From an uncultured Gemmiger sp. (lineage in GTDB: Bacteria > Bacillota > Clostridia > Oscillospirales > Ruminococcaceae): DNA of 64,000 bases. Both the position numbers and the translations under genes were made by a program. Below are positions 24,075-31,240 of the stretch, piece after piece; the first letter of the stretch is position 1, and every line of letters starts with the position of its first letter. The stretch lies in NCBI RefSeq assembly GCF_934561205.1, contig NZ_CAKTFU010000014.1, positions 1 through 64,000 of the forward strand. The letters run 5' to 3'. The notes beneath the pieces were generated by a model. That model had not been told where the DNA came from. It was given only the letters and a program-made list of their open reading frames with translations, and searched no databases.

Positions 24075-24104
24075 TTGACGGCAGGCGGGTTCCTGTGGTA
24101 TACT
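24075..24104 (+). promoter_or_regulatory. Promoter of the M23 peptidase genes
   Basis: TTGACG (24075-24080), 18-bp spacer, TATACT (24099-24104). Confidence 0.6.
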
Positions 24105-24156
24105 GTGGTATACGATTGTAATAATCTTGTCATTTTTGCAAAGGACGTTGCCGACC

Positions 24157-25371
24157 ATGAAAAAATACATCGCGGTCATGCTGGCGTTTCTGCTGGCCGT
24201 CTGCCTGCTTTGCCCCGCAGCGGCATCGGCGGACGCAACGCAAACTACCCTGACCGAGCAGAAAAAGCAGGCGCAGCAGGAATATGAGGACGCCAAAAAG
24301 CAGCTGGCTGCCCTGCAAAGCCAGACCAGCGCCACCAAGGGGCAAATCGGGCAGCTGGAAGGCCAAATTGCGGAGATCACCGCGCAGATCGAGGCCGTGA
24401 CCGCCGCCAAGCAGGAGGCGCAGCAGCTTGTGGCCGAGCGCCGCAACGCCGAGGCCGCCGCCGTGGATGCGCTGAACCAAAAACAGGCCGAGTACGACGC
24501 CAGCCTGGCCTTGTGCAAAAACCAGATGGGCGCCATGCAGATGCTGGACAACGGCGGCGCACTGGCCTACATGGCACAGGCCAAAAGCCTGTACGAGATT
24601 TTGACCTTCAGCGAAACTTTGCGCCAGATGAGCGCCCAGAACAGCGCCACGCTGACCCGCCTGAACGACGAAGCCGAGGCGCTGGAGCTGGCACGTCAGG
24701 CCGCCGAGGCCGCCACTGCCGAGGCCGAGGCCGCCGAAACCGCCCTGGCCGAGCAGGAGGCGCAGCTCAATGCGTCCGAGGCACAGCTGGAAAGTGCGCT
24801 GCAGCAGGCAAACTCTGCCCTGTCAGCCCAACAGGCCGCGCAGGAGGCACAGAACCTGGTCACCAAGGCCGCCCAGGCCGCCTACTACAAGGCCATTGCC
24901 GAGCTGGACGCCTACAACCGCGCCCAGGGCGACAAGTACGGCGCCAACCTGAAATTTACCAGCCTGGATTTCGGCAATCCGCTGCCCGGACACTACACCA
25001 TCACCAACACCTTTTCCAGCCCCGACCCGTGGGGCAAGCCCCACAACGGCACCGACTTTGCCGCCGGCAGGGGCACGCCCATCTACGCGGCGGCGGACGG
25101 CATCGTCAGCGTGGCGCGCGCCCATTCCAGCTACGGCAACTATGTCATGGTCACCCATGGCCGCGCCGATGACGGCAACCTGTACGAAACGCTGTACGCC
25201 CACATGAGCAGCTACGTTGTCTCGGCGGGCACCCCCGTGGCCAAGGGCGATCTGCTGGGCTATGTGGGCAACACCGGCAGCGTCTGGGGTGCGGGCGGCG
25301 GCTACCACCTGCACCTGGAGATCCGCATCAACAACGCCCGCGCCAACTCACTGAACTACATTCCGCATTGA
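24157..25371 (+). CDS. Secreted coiled-coil M23 peptidase (EnvC/NlpD-like murein hydrolase)
   Basis: A 404-residue protein. It has a signal peptide (KK then a hydrophobic core, cleaved near AASA-DA at about 27), two coiled-coil blocks (about 30-260) as in EnvC and PcsB, and a LytM/M23 domain (about 285-400) with the zinc ligands in HNGTDFAAG and YHLHLE. The active-site residues are intact, so it may cut peptidoglycan itself rather than only activate amidases. The ATG at 24157 follows AAAGGA. It is followed after 9 bp by a second M23 gene. Confidence 0.9.
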   Translation: MKKYIAVMLAFLLAVCLLCPAAASADATQTTLTEQKKQAQQEYEDAKKQLAALQSQTSATKGQIGQLEGQIAEITAQIEAVTAAKQEAQQLVAERRNAEAAAVDALNQKQAEYDASLALCKNQMGAMQMLDNGGALAYMAQAKSLYEILTFSETLRQMSAQNSATLTRLNDEAEALELARQAAEAATAEAEAAETALAEQEAQLNASEAQLESALQQANSALSAQQAAQEAQNLVTKAAQAAYYKAIAELDAYNRAQGDKYGANLKFTSLDFGNPLPGHYTITNTFSSPDPWGKPHNGTDFAAGRGTPIYAAADGIVSVARAHSSYGNYVMVTHGRADDGNLYETLYAHMSSYVVSAGTPVAKGDLLGYVGNTGSVWGAGGGYHLHLEIRINNARANSLNYIPH

Positions 25372-25380
25372 GGCTTTTCT

Positions 25381-26856
25381 ATGACATCCACTGCAGCCAA
25401 AAAATCCCGCGCTGCCCGTCGGCTTACCTTAGGGCAGCTTTTGTATGATATCGGCTTTCAGGTCGAGTATCATCTCGTCCGTTTGCACCGCAGCCTGACC
25501 GCTGCGCTGCACTACACCGCCGACTCGCTGGAAAACCTTTTGCTGGTCGTGCTGCGCCCGCTGGTGCAGGGGCTGATCGGTCTGCGCCTGAGCCTGACCT
25601 CCCCCCTGCGTCTGCTGCGGCTGGTGATCCTGACCGCCCTGACCCTGCTGTTTGCCTTTTTTGTGCGCATAGTGCTGACACTGCCTTTTGTCCTGCAAGT
25701 CACCGTCGGCGGGCAGGAGGTCGGCCTTGTAGCCAGCGAGCAGGAATTTGATGCCGCCCACAGCGACGTGCTGGCCCGTGTCAAGGCGGCGCGCGCACTG
25801 CTGCAGGCGGCGGGTCAGCCCACGCCCGAATGGGACATTGAGCCGGGCTTTACGCTGACCATCGCCCCGCCAGGCAGCCGCGTCATGACCGAAAAGGAGA
25901 TCACCGACGCCATTCTGACCGCGGGCGGCGGCGAGATCACCCAGGCCACCGCCGTCTATGTGGACGACGAGTTGCTTTACGTCACCACCGAGGGCGACCA
26001 TCTGCGCAGTTATCTGGACAACATCAAGTCCGCCTGGCGTGTGCCCGACGGCGGCACCGTGGGCTTTGTACATAACCTGCAGCTGGTGGACGGCATCTAC
26101 CTGACCGCCTCGGTTTCCGGCTACAAGGAGGTGCTGGCGGGGCTTTCGGCCGCCGCAGACACCCTGCAGACCAAGGTCGTGACCCGCGACACCTACACCC
26201 AGCCCATCGCCTACGAGACACAGGCCGTGCCCGATGACAACCTGTCCTTTGGGCAGCAGGTCGTCGTGCAGGAGGGGCAGCCCGGCTATCAGTACGTCAC
26301 CTACGAGACGACGACCGTCAACGGCGAGACCACCGACATGCAGATCGTGGGCATTGCGCCCATCAGCAGCCCCATAACGGAAATCATCCACGAGGGCACC
26401 CGCCTGGAAAACGGCATGATCGGCAAGCTGGGCACCGGCACCTTTATCTGGCCCGTGCCCAACTACCGCCATATCAGCCGCTGGGCCAACCTGAACCGCG
26501 GCAGCCGCGGCTACCACCAAGGCGTGGACATTGCCGCCCCCTCCGGCACGCCAATTTATGCCTCCGACGCGGGCACCGTCATTACGGCCGAGTACCACCA
26601 CCACCCCCAGAGCTGGGGCAACTATGTGGTCATTGACCATGGCAACGGCTACAAGACGCTGTATGCGCACATGACCAACTATGTTGTGCAAAAGGGCGAC
26701 ACCGTCGAGCAGGGGCAGCTGATCGGCTATGTGGGCAGCACGGGGTATTCCTTCGGCAGCCACTGCCACTTTGAGATGTACCGCGACGGCACGCTGTTCA
26801 GCGCGAAGGAGGTTTTCCCCGACATGCCGACGTGGAACCCCAATTTTACAAAATAA
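25381..26856 (+). CDS. Membrane-anchored G5-domain M23 peptidase
   Basis: A 491-residue protein with a hydrophobic anchor at about 75-100, an extracytoplasmic region containing a G5-type domain (about 285-355; VVTRDTYTQPIAYETQAVPD to YVTYETTTVNGE) and a C-terminal M23 domain with HQGVDIAAPSG and GSHCHFEMY ligands. G5 domains bind cell-wall sugars, so it is likely a peptidoglycan endopeptidase tethered to the membrane. The start is supported by a GAGG overlapping the preceding stop. It forms an operon with the coiled-coil M23 gene. Confidence 0.9.
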   Translation: MTSTAAKKSRAARRLTLGQLLYDIGFQVEYHLVRLHRSLTAALHYTADSLENLLLVVLRPLVQGLIGLRLSLTSPLRLLRLVILTALTLLFAFFVRIVLTLPFVLQVTVGGQEVGLVASEQEFDAAHSDVLARVKAARALLQAAGQPTPEWDIEPGFTLTIAPPGSRVMTEKEITDAILTAGGGEITQATAVYVDDELLYVTTEGDHLRSYLDNIKSAWRVPDGGTVGFVHNLQLVDGIYLTASVSGYKEVLAGLSAAADTLQTKVVTRDTYTQPIAYETQAVPDDNLSFGQQVVVQEGQPGYQYVTYETTTVNGETTDMQIVGIAPISSPITEIIHEGTRLENGMIGKLGTGTFIWPVPNYRHISRWANLNRGSRGYHQGVDIAAPSGTPIYASDAGTVITAEYHHHPQSWGNYVVIDHGNGYKTLYAHMTNYVVQKGDTVEQGQLIGYVGSTGYSFGSHCHFEMYRDGTLFSAKEVFPDMPTWNPNFTK

Positions 26857-26877
26857 CGGTGTTTTTTGCGTTTACAG

Positions 26878-26904
26878 GCGGCTGCCCTTAGGGCAGCCGC
26901 TTTT
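26878..26904 (+). terminator. Terminator of the M23 operon
   Basis: Stem GCGGCTGCCC-TTA-GGGCAGCCGC followed by TTTT. Confidence 0.9.
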
Positions 26905-27240
26905 GGTTTGTAAAAAACCTTTTACGGGCAAAACCGCACGGAACACATATATACATTCCCCAGCTTGTAGAAAAAGTCTGTTTCCGGAAGATTTGTAGGG
27001 ATGGGTCTATCTCCGCGCTAAGAGCCGCCGCTGTGCGGCGGTTGCGCTCCGAAACGCGCCTGCGGGCGCAGTGACCCATCCGCACATCTGGCCGCGCGCA
27101 GCGCATAAAATCGCGCCGAATGGCGCGCGGTTTTCTCGTTACGTCGTGCTTTTGGCAAGGCAGCACGGAACGGTCAAGACCGTTCCCTACAAGTCTACCG
27201 AAAGTTTGCAATATTCCCATTGAGTTTGTGAAAAAACTTT
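26905..27240. other. Repeat-rich intergenic region without genes
   Basis: Contains an inverted pair GGATGGGTC (about 26999) and GACCCATCC (about 27071), a GCCGC-rich palindrome between them, a second set (GGCCGCGCG/CGCGCGG) and, at 27163-27190, a hairpin of the CCCTAC family (arms GGAACGGTC / GACCGTTCC). I see no protein or RNA gene. Confidence 0.5.
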
Positions 27241-27247
27241 TCTCCCC

Positions 27248-27276
27248 TTGACAAGCGGTTTCCCTTATGCTATAGT
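27248..27276 (+). promoter_or_regulatory. Flavodoxin promoter
   Basis: TTGACA (27248-27253), 17-bp spacer, TATAGT (27271-27276): a near-consensus promoter about 175 bp before the gene. Confidence 0.8.
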
Positions 27277-27282
27277 ATCTTT

Positions 27283-27392
27283 GTTAGTTATGACTAACCT
27301 ATCCAACTTCCTCCGTTTTCCATAAGCCGCCCTGCACGAGTGCCTCCTGTGCCGGGCGGTTTTATGGAATCGTAGGTTAGCATATGCTAACC
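27283..27392 (+). promoter_or_regulatory. Flavodoxin leader: two TTAG/CTAA palindromes around a long hairpin
   Basis: Palindrome 1 at the expected transcription start is GTTAGT-TATG-ACTAAC (27283-27298). Palindrome 2 is the perfect 18-mer GGTTAGCATATGCTAACC (27375-27392). Between them lies a strong hairpin (CCATAA-CCGCCC-GCAC ... GTGC-GGGCGG-TTATGG, 27320-27368). The two palindromes also pair with each other through CTAACCTA/TAGGTTAG. This suggests repressor sites, possibly DtxR/IdeR-like iron control, and/or an RNA switch; the regulator is unidentified. Confidence 0.5.
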
Positions 27393-27452
27393 ATCGGCGC
27401 ATTTTTCTTTGCCCGACAACACACACTATACCATCTACCAAAGGAGTTTCTT

Positions 27453-27881
27453 ATGAAAAAAATCGCTGTTATTTATTGGAGCGGCACCGGCAACACCGAG
27501 GCCATGGCAGATCTGGTTGCCGCCGCTGCCGCCGACGCAGGGGCTGCGGCAGATAAATTCACCGCTGCCGAGTTTAATGTTTCCTCTGCCGCCGATTACA
27601 CCGGCTTTGCGCTGGGCTGCCCCGCCATGGGTGCCGAGCAGCTGGAAGAAACCGAGTTCGAGCCGATGTATCAGGAGCTGCGCAGCGCCCTGAGCGGCAA
27701 GCCCTTGGGGCTGTTCGGTTCCTACGGCTGGGGCGACGGCGAGTGGATCCGCATTTGGGCAGAGGACGCTGAGAGCGCCGGGGCGCGTCTGGTGGTTGAG
27801 CCTGTCATGGCGAACGGCTCCCCCGATGGCGATGCCGAAGCCGCCTGCGCTGCCCTTGGCACCGCACTGGCTAACGCCTGA
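27453..27881 (+). CDS. Flavodoxin
   Basis: A 142-residue short-chain flavodoxin. The FMN phosphate loop SGTGNTEAMA (about 10-19) is intact, as are the later loops GCPAMGAEQLEE and GSYGWGDGEW. It carries low-potential electrons and commonly replaces ferredoxin when iron is scarce. The ATG at 27453 follows AAAGGAG. It is monocistronic, with a promoter and unusual palindromic leader upstream and a strong terminator downstream; the palindromes make iron or redox control plausible. Confidence 0.93.
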   Translation: MKKIAVIYWSGTGNTEAMADLVAAAAADAGAAADKFTAAEFNVSSAADYTGFALGCPAMGAEQLEETEFEPMYQELRSALSGKPLGLFGSYGWGDGEWIRIWAEDAESAGARLVVEPVMANGSPDGDAEAACAALGTALANA

Positions 27882-27927
27882 CCCTGCCTATTTATCATCC
27901 CTTTATCTCTGATCTATGATTGTACAG

Positions 27928-27957
27928 GCGGCTGCCGCAAAGGCAGCCGCTTTTTTT
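27928..27957 (+). terminator. Flavodoxin terminator
   Basis: Stem GCGGCTGCC / GGCAGCCGC followed by seven T residues. Confidence 0.92.
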
Positions 27958-27968
27958 GCGCTGCCCTC

Positions 27969-28015
27969 TTGACAACTGTGTATACTGTGTATATACTGTA
28001 TATATCGAATGTGTA
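27969..28015 (+). promoter_or_regulatory. Promoter and candidate operator of the gntR-ABC operon
   Basis: TTGACA (27969-27974), 17-bp spacer, TATACT (27992-27997). The spacer and -10 carry GTGTATA-CTGTG-TATATAC and an outer ACTGT...ACAGT pair, as expected of an autoregulatory YtrA-type site overlapping the promoter. Confidence 0.65.
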
Positions 28016-28041
28016 CAGTTCGAGCCTAAGGAGTCATTTTT

Positions 28042-28413
28042 ATGGAAATTTATCTGTCCAACGCAGGGCAGGAGCCGATCTACGCGCAGATCACCCGGCA
28101 AATCAAGCAGCAGATTTTGTCCGGGCAGCTGCGCGCGGGGGAGCCGCTGCCCAGCATCCGGCTGCTTGCCAAGGAGCTGCGCATCAGCGTCATCACGACC
28201 AAGCGCGCCTATGAGGAGCTGGAGGCTGACGGGTTCATTGTGACGCAGGCGGGGCGCGGCAGCTTTGTGGCTGCCCAAAACCCCGCCCTGCTGCGCGAGG
28301 AACATCTGAAAAAAATGGAAAGCTGCCTGCAAAACGCCGTGGACGCGGCGCGGCTGGGCGGTATTTCCTGCGAGGAAGCGTGCGAAACGCTTCGCCTTTT
28401 GTGGGAGGGTTGA
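28042..28413 (+). CDS. GntR-family (YtrA-type) transcriptional regulator
   Basis: A 123-residue protein. The winged helix (about 10-75) has the GntR signature PLPSIRLLAKELRISVITTKRAYEELEADGFI, followed by a short helical tail rather than an effector domain, which is characteristic of the YtrA subfamily. These regulators repress the ABC genes they precede. It starts after AAGGAG and is followed after 3 bp by the ATPase gene. The palindromic promoter upstream is the likely target. Confidence 0.92.
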   Translation: MEIYLSNAGQEPIYAQITRQIKQQILSGQLRAGEPLPSIRLLAKELRISVITTKRAYEELEADGFIVTQAGRGSFVAAQNPALLREEHLKKMESCLQNAVDAARLGGISCEEACETLRLLWEG

Positions 28414-28416
28414 GTT

Positions 28417-29274
28417 ATGCCGGATACTGCTAAGCTGCAGGGCATAGAAAAACACTATACATCGTTTACTTTGGGTCCCGTGGACTGGGAGCTGCCCGCC
28501 GGGATGATCGTGGGGCTGGTGGGCGAGAACGGCGCGGGCAAGACCACCCTGCTGAAAATGCTGTGCGGCGCGCTGCGCCCCGATGCCGGGCAAATCGCCC
28601 TGTGGGACACTTCCCCCGCCGACGCGGCGGCGCGGGCGCGCATCGGCGCCGTGTTTGAGGACGCCTTTTTCCCCGACTGCTTCACCGCCGGGCAGGTGGG
28701 CAAATGTCTGCGCGGCGTGTTCGGCGCACGCTGGAGCGACGAAAAATTCAACGCCTACCTGCACAATTTTTCCCTTGACGGCAGCAAGCCCATCAAGGAA
28801 TACAGCCGTGGTATGCGGATGAAACTGAGCCTTGCGGCGGCGCTGGCGCACGACCCCGAGCTGCTGGTGCTGGACGAGGCAACCTCCGGGCTGGACCCCG
28901 TGGTGCGCGGCCAGCTGCTGGACCTGCTGCTGGATTACATTCAGGACGAGCGCCGCACCGTGCTGCTGAGCAGCCACATCACCACGGATTTGGAGCAGAT
29001 CGCCGACCGCATCGCCTACCTGCACCGCGGCAGGCTGCTGTTCTGTGAGGACAAGGACGAGTTGCTGCAGCAGTACGGTCTGCTGCGCTGCGCCCAAGGT
29101 GACTTAGCGCGCCTGCCGGCAGGCTGCGCCGTATACACAAAGCAGGGGGCTTACGGCTGCGAAACGCTGGTCAAGAGCCGCGCCGCCGCACACGCCGCCC
29201 TGCCGGACGCCGTCTGCGACCCCGCCGGAATTGACGATATTATGCGCTTTACCAGTGGGAGGGACGACCAATGA
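28417..29274 (+). CDS. ABC transporter ATP-binding protein (YtrB-like)
   Basis: A 285-residue ATPase with Walker A GENGAGKTT, signature YSRGMRMKLSLA, Walker B LLVLDEATSGLDP and switch SSHIT. The YSRGM signature and the GntR neighbour match the YtrB group of ABC-2 transporters, often induced by wall-active antibiotics. The stop overlaps the permease start by 4 bp. Confidence 0.9.
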   Translation: MPDTAKLQGIEKHYTSFTLGPVDWELPAGMIVGLVGENGAGKTTLLKMLCGALRPDAGQIALWDTSPADAAARARIGAVFEDAFFPDCFTAGQVGKCLRGVFGARWSDEKFNAYLHNFSLDGSKPIKEYSRGMRMKLSLAAALAHDPELLVLDEATSGLDPVVRGQLLDLLLDYIQDERRTVLLSSHITTDLEQIADRIAYLHRGRLLFCEDKDELLQQYGLLRCAQGDLARLPAGCAVYTKQGAYGCETLVKSRAAAHAALPDAVCDPAGIDDIMRFTSGRDDQ

Positions 29275-29945
29275 GGGGCTTGCTTTATAAAGATTTTCAG
29301 CTTTTGCACAACAGCTACAGCCGCAATATTCTGACGATTCTGCTGCTGTACGCAGCCATCATTCTTCTTACACGGCAGATTTTTGTCGCCTACGCGCTGG
29401 TTTTTCTGGCGGGGGTGTACGTTTCGTCAACCATCAGCTTTGACGAGCAGGCACAGTGGGACAGCTACGCCCGCACGCTGCCGGTTTCGGCAGAGCAGAT
29501 TGTGGCGACCAAGTACCTGCTGAACCTTGTGTTTATGCTGGCGGCGGCGGTGTGCGCCCTGCTGCTGGCGGCGCTGCTGCCGCTGAGCGCCGATTTTGCA
29601 TGGGATGCCGCTGCCGTTCCCCTGCCGGAGCAGCTTTCCTGCATTTGGGGCAGTGGCACGGTGTCGCTGCTGGCCAGCAGCCTTACCATGCCCATCTCCT
29701 ACAAATTCGGCGGGGCGCGGGCGCGCAGCTTTGTGGGTACGGCGTTTCTTGCTTTGTTTGTTCTGGCATTTCTGCTGATGCGATGCCTGCCCGCGGGCTT
29801 TATGCACGACACCGTCGCTGCGCTGAATGCCGTCAGCGAGCAGCAGGTCTGGCTTTGGGTGGTGCTGATTTTTGCCGCCGTGCTGGCGCTGTATGCGGCA
29901 AGCTACGCCGTGTGTGTGCGCATTTACAAAAATAACGCGCGGTAA
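29271..29945 (+). CDS. ABC-2 type membrane protein
   Basis: A 224-residue hydrophobic protein with six predicted helices, starting MRGLLYKDFQLL, a common opening of ABC-2 permeases paired with YtrB-like ATPases. The overlapping start ties it to the ATPase gene. The substrate is unknown. Confidence 0.8.
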   Translation: MRGLLYKDFQLLHNSYSRNILTILLLYAAIILLTRQIFVAYALVFLAGVYVSSTISFDEQAQWDSYARTLPVSAEQIVATKYLLNLVFMLAAAVCALLLAALLPLSADFAWDAAAVPLPEQLSCIWGSGTVSLLASSLTMPISYKFGGARARSFVGTAFLALFVLAFLLMRCLPAGFMHDTVAALNAVSEQQVWLWVVLIFAAVLALYAASYAVCVRIYKNNAR

Positions 29946-29978
29946 GGAAAAATCCCGCGAGAATGTGCGGTTTTGCGC

Positions 29979-30007
29979 TTGACAAAGTCCCCGGTATTTG
30001 CTATAAT
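29979..30007 (+). promoter_or_regulatory. Promoter of rpsF-ssb-rpsR
   Basis: TTGACA (29979-29984), 17-bp spacer, TATAAT (30002-30007): full consensus boxes. The 80-nt leader holds two hairpins (CTGTGC/GCACAG and CCTTTCT/AGAAAGG), which could be an S6:S18 autoregulatory site, but I could not confirm the motif. Confidence 0.88.
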
Positions 30008-30089
30008 TAGTTGCTGTGCTGAACGGCACAGTTTATCCTTGCCTTTCTCTTGCAGAAAGGCCATACGTCCAAAAGGAGGTGCACAGAAT

Positions 30090-30374
30090 ATGGCTAAGTA
30101 CGAAACCATGATGGTTACCACCGCTGCTGTCGACGAGGAAGCTGCTACTGCTCTCGTGAACAAGTTCAAGAACCTGATCGCAGCAAACGGTACGATTGAT
30201 TCTGTTGATGATTGGGGCAAGAAGCGTCTTGCTTATCCCATCAACGATGAGACCGAGGGTGTGTACACGGTGATCCGCTTTACCAGCAACCCCGATTTCC
30301 CGGCTGAGCTGGATCGTGTTTTCAAGATCACTGAAGGCGTTCTTCGCAGCATGACCATTGCTGTTGAGGAGTAA
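30090..30374 (+). CDS. rpsF: Ribosomal protein bS6
   Basis: 94 residues, full length for S6, with the family opening KYETMMVTTAAVDEE and the core GKKRLAYPINDETEGVY. It binds S18 on the 30S platform. The ATG at 30090 follows AAAAGGAGG. First gene of the classical rpsF-ssb-rpsR operon. Confidence 0.97.
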   Translation: MAKYETMMVTTAAVDEEAATALVNKFKNLIAANGTIDSVDDWGKKRLAYPINDETEGVYTVIRFTSNPDFPAELDRVFKITEGVLRSMTIAVEE

Positions 30375-30385
30375 GGAGTAACAAA

Positions 30386-30862
30386 ATGCTGAATGTTGTT
30401 GCTATTGTGGGCCGCCTTGGCGCGGACCCCCAGCTGCGTCAGACCACTACCGGCAAGAGCGTCGCTTCTATGCGCATCGCCTGTGACCGCGGACGTCGTG
30501 ATGCCAACGGCCAGAGCGTGGCCGACTGGTTCGACGTCGTGGCGTGGAATCAGACCGCTGAATTTGTCTGCAAGTATTTCCAGAAAGGCTCCATGATCGC
30601 CGTTGACGGCCGTCTGCAGAGCCGTTCCTACCAGGACAAGAGTGGAAATAACCGCACTGCGATTGAAATCGTAGCCAACAACGTCAATTTTGTCGGTCCC
30701 AAATCCATGAACGCCGCACCGATGGGTGATGCCGGTTACGGCGCACCCATGGCAGAGCCCGCTGCCCGTCCCGCCATGCAGCAGCCGTCCGCCGCCAGCT
30801 ATTCTGCCGGCAGCAATGACGACTTTGCGTTGATCGAGGACGAAGGCGACCTGCCCTTCTGA
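30386..30862 (+). CDS. ssb: Single-stranded DNA-binding protein
   Basis: 158 residues with an OB-fold (about 1-105; LNVVAIVGRLGADPQLR to the strand near VANNVNFVG), a Gly/Ala/Met/Pro linker, and the acidic tip DDFALIEDEGDLPF that docks partner repair and replication proteins. Its place between rpsF and rpsR marks it as the main chromosomal SSB. Confidence 0.97.
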   Translation: MLNVVAIVGRLGADPQLRQTTTGKSVASMRIACDRGRRDANGQSVADWFDVVAWNQTAEFVCKYFQKGSMIAVDGRLQSRSYQDKSGNNRTAIEIVANNVNFVGPKSMNAAPMGDAGYGAPMAEPAARPAMQQPSAASYSAGSNDDFALIEDEGDLPF

Positions 30863-30904
30863 CTTAAAAAATCAAACGTACAACTCTAAAAGGAGGTTAC
30901 CACA

Positions 30905-31147
30905 ATGGCTATGGATCGTTCTTCCCGTCCGATGCATCGCGGCCGCAAGAAGGTTTGCAGCTTCTGCGTTGATCGCGTTGAGCATATCGACTACAAGGAT
31001 CTGCCCCGTCTGCGTAAATACGTCAGCGAGCGCGCTAAGATCATTCCCCGCCGTGTGACCGGTACCTGCGCTTTCCATCAGCGTGAGCTGACGGTTGCCA
31101 TCAAGCGTGCCCGTTATATGGCTCTGATGCCCTACGTCAGCGACTAA
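30905..31147 (+). CDS. rpsR: Ribosomal protein bS18
   Basis: 80 residues. Contains the S18 core [29 protein letters not shown] and [23 protein letters not shown]. The upstream CSFCVD adds a cysteine pair as in zinc-binding S18 forms. Good ribosome site AAAAGGAGG. Last gene of the operon. Confidence 0.97.
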   Translation: MAMDRSSRPMHRGRKKVCSFCVDRVEHIDYKDLPRLRKYVSERAKIIPRRVTGTCAFHQRELTVAIKRARYMALMPYVSD

Positions 31148-31173
31148 TTCGCACGTTGCATCAAAAAATGCTC

Positions 31174-31216
31174 AAAAAAAGGAAGTTGTCCGCAAGGACA
31201 ACTTCCTTTTTTGTTG
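31174..31216. terminator. Bidirectional terminator between rpsR and the pseudokinase gene
   Basis: Stem GGAAGTTGTCC / GGACAACTTCC flanked by AAAAAAA and TTTTTTG, serving both converging operons. Confidence 0.92.
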
Positions 31217-31240
31217 TATTTGTTCGGCGCGGCAGCTGCT

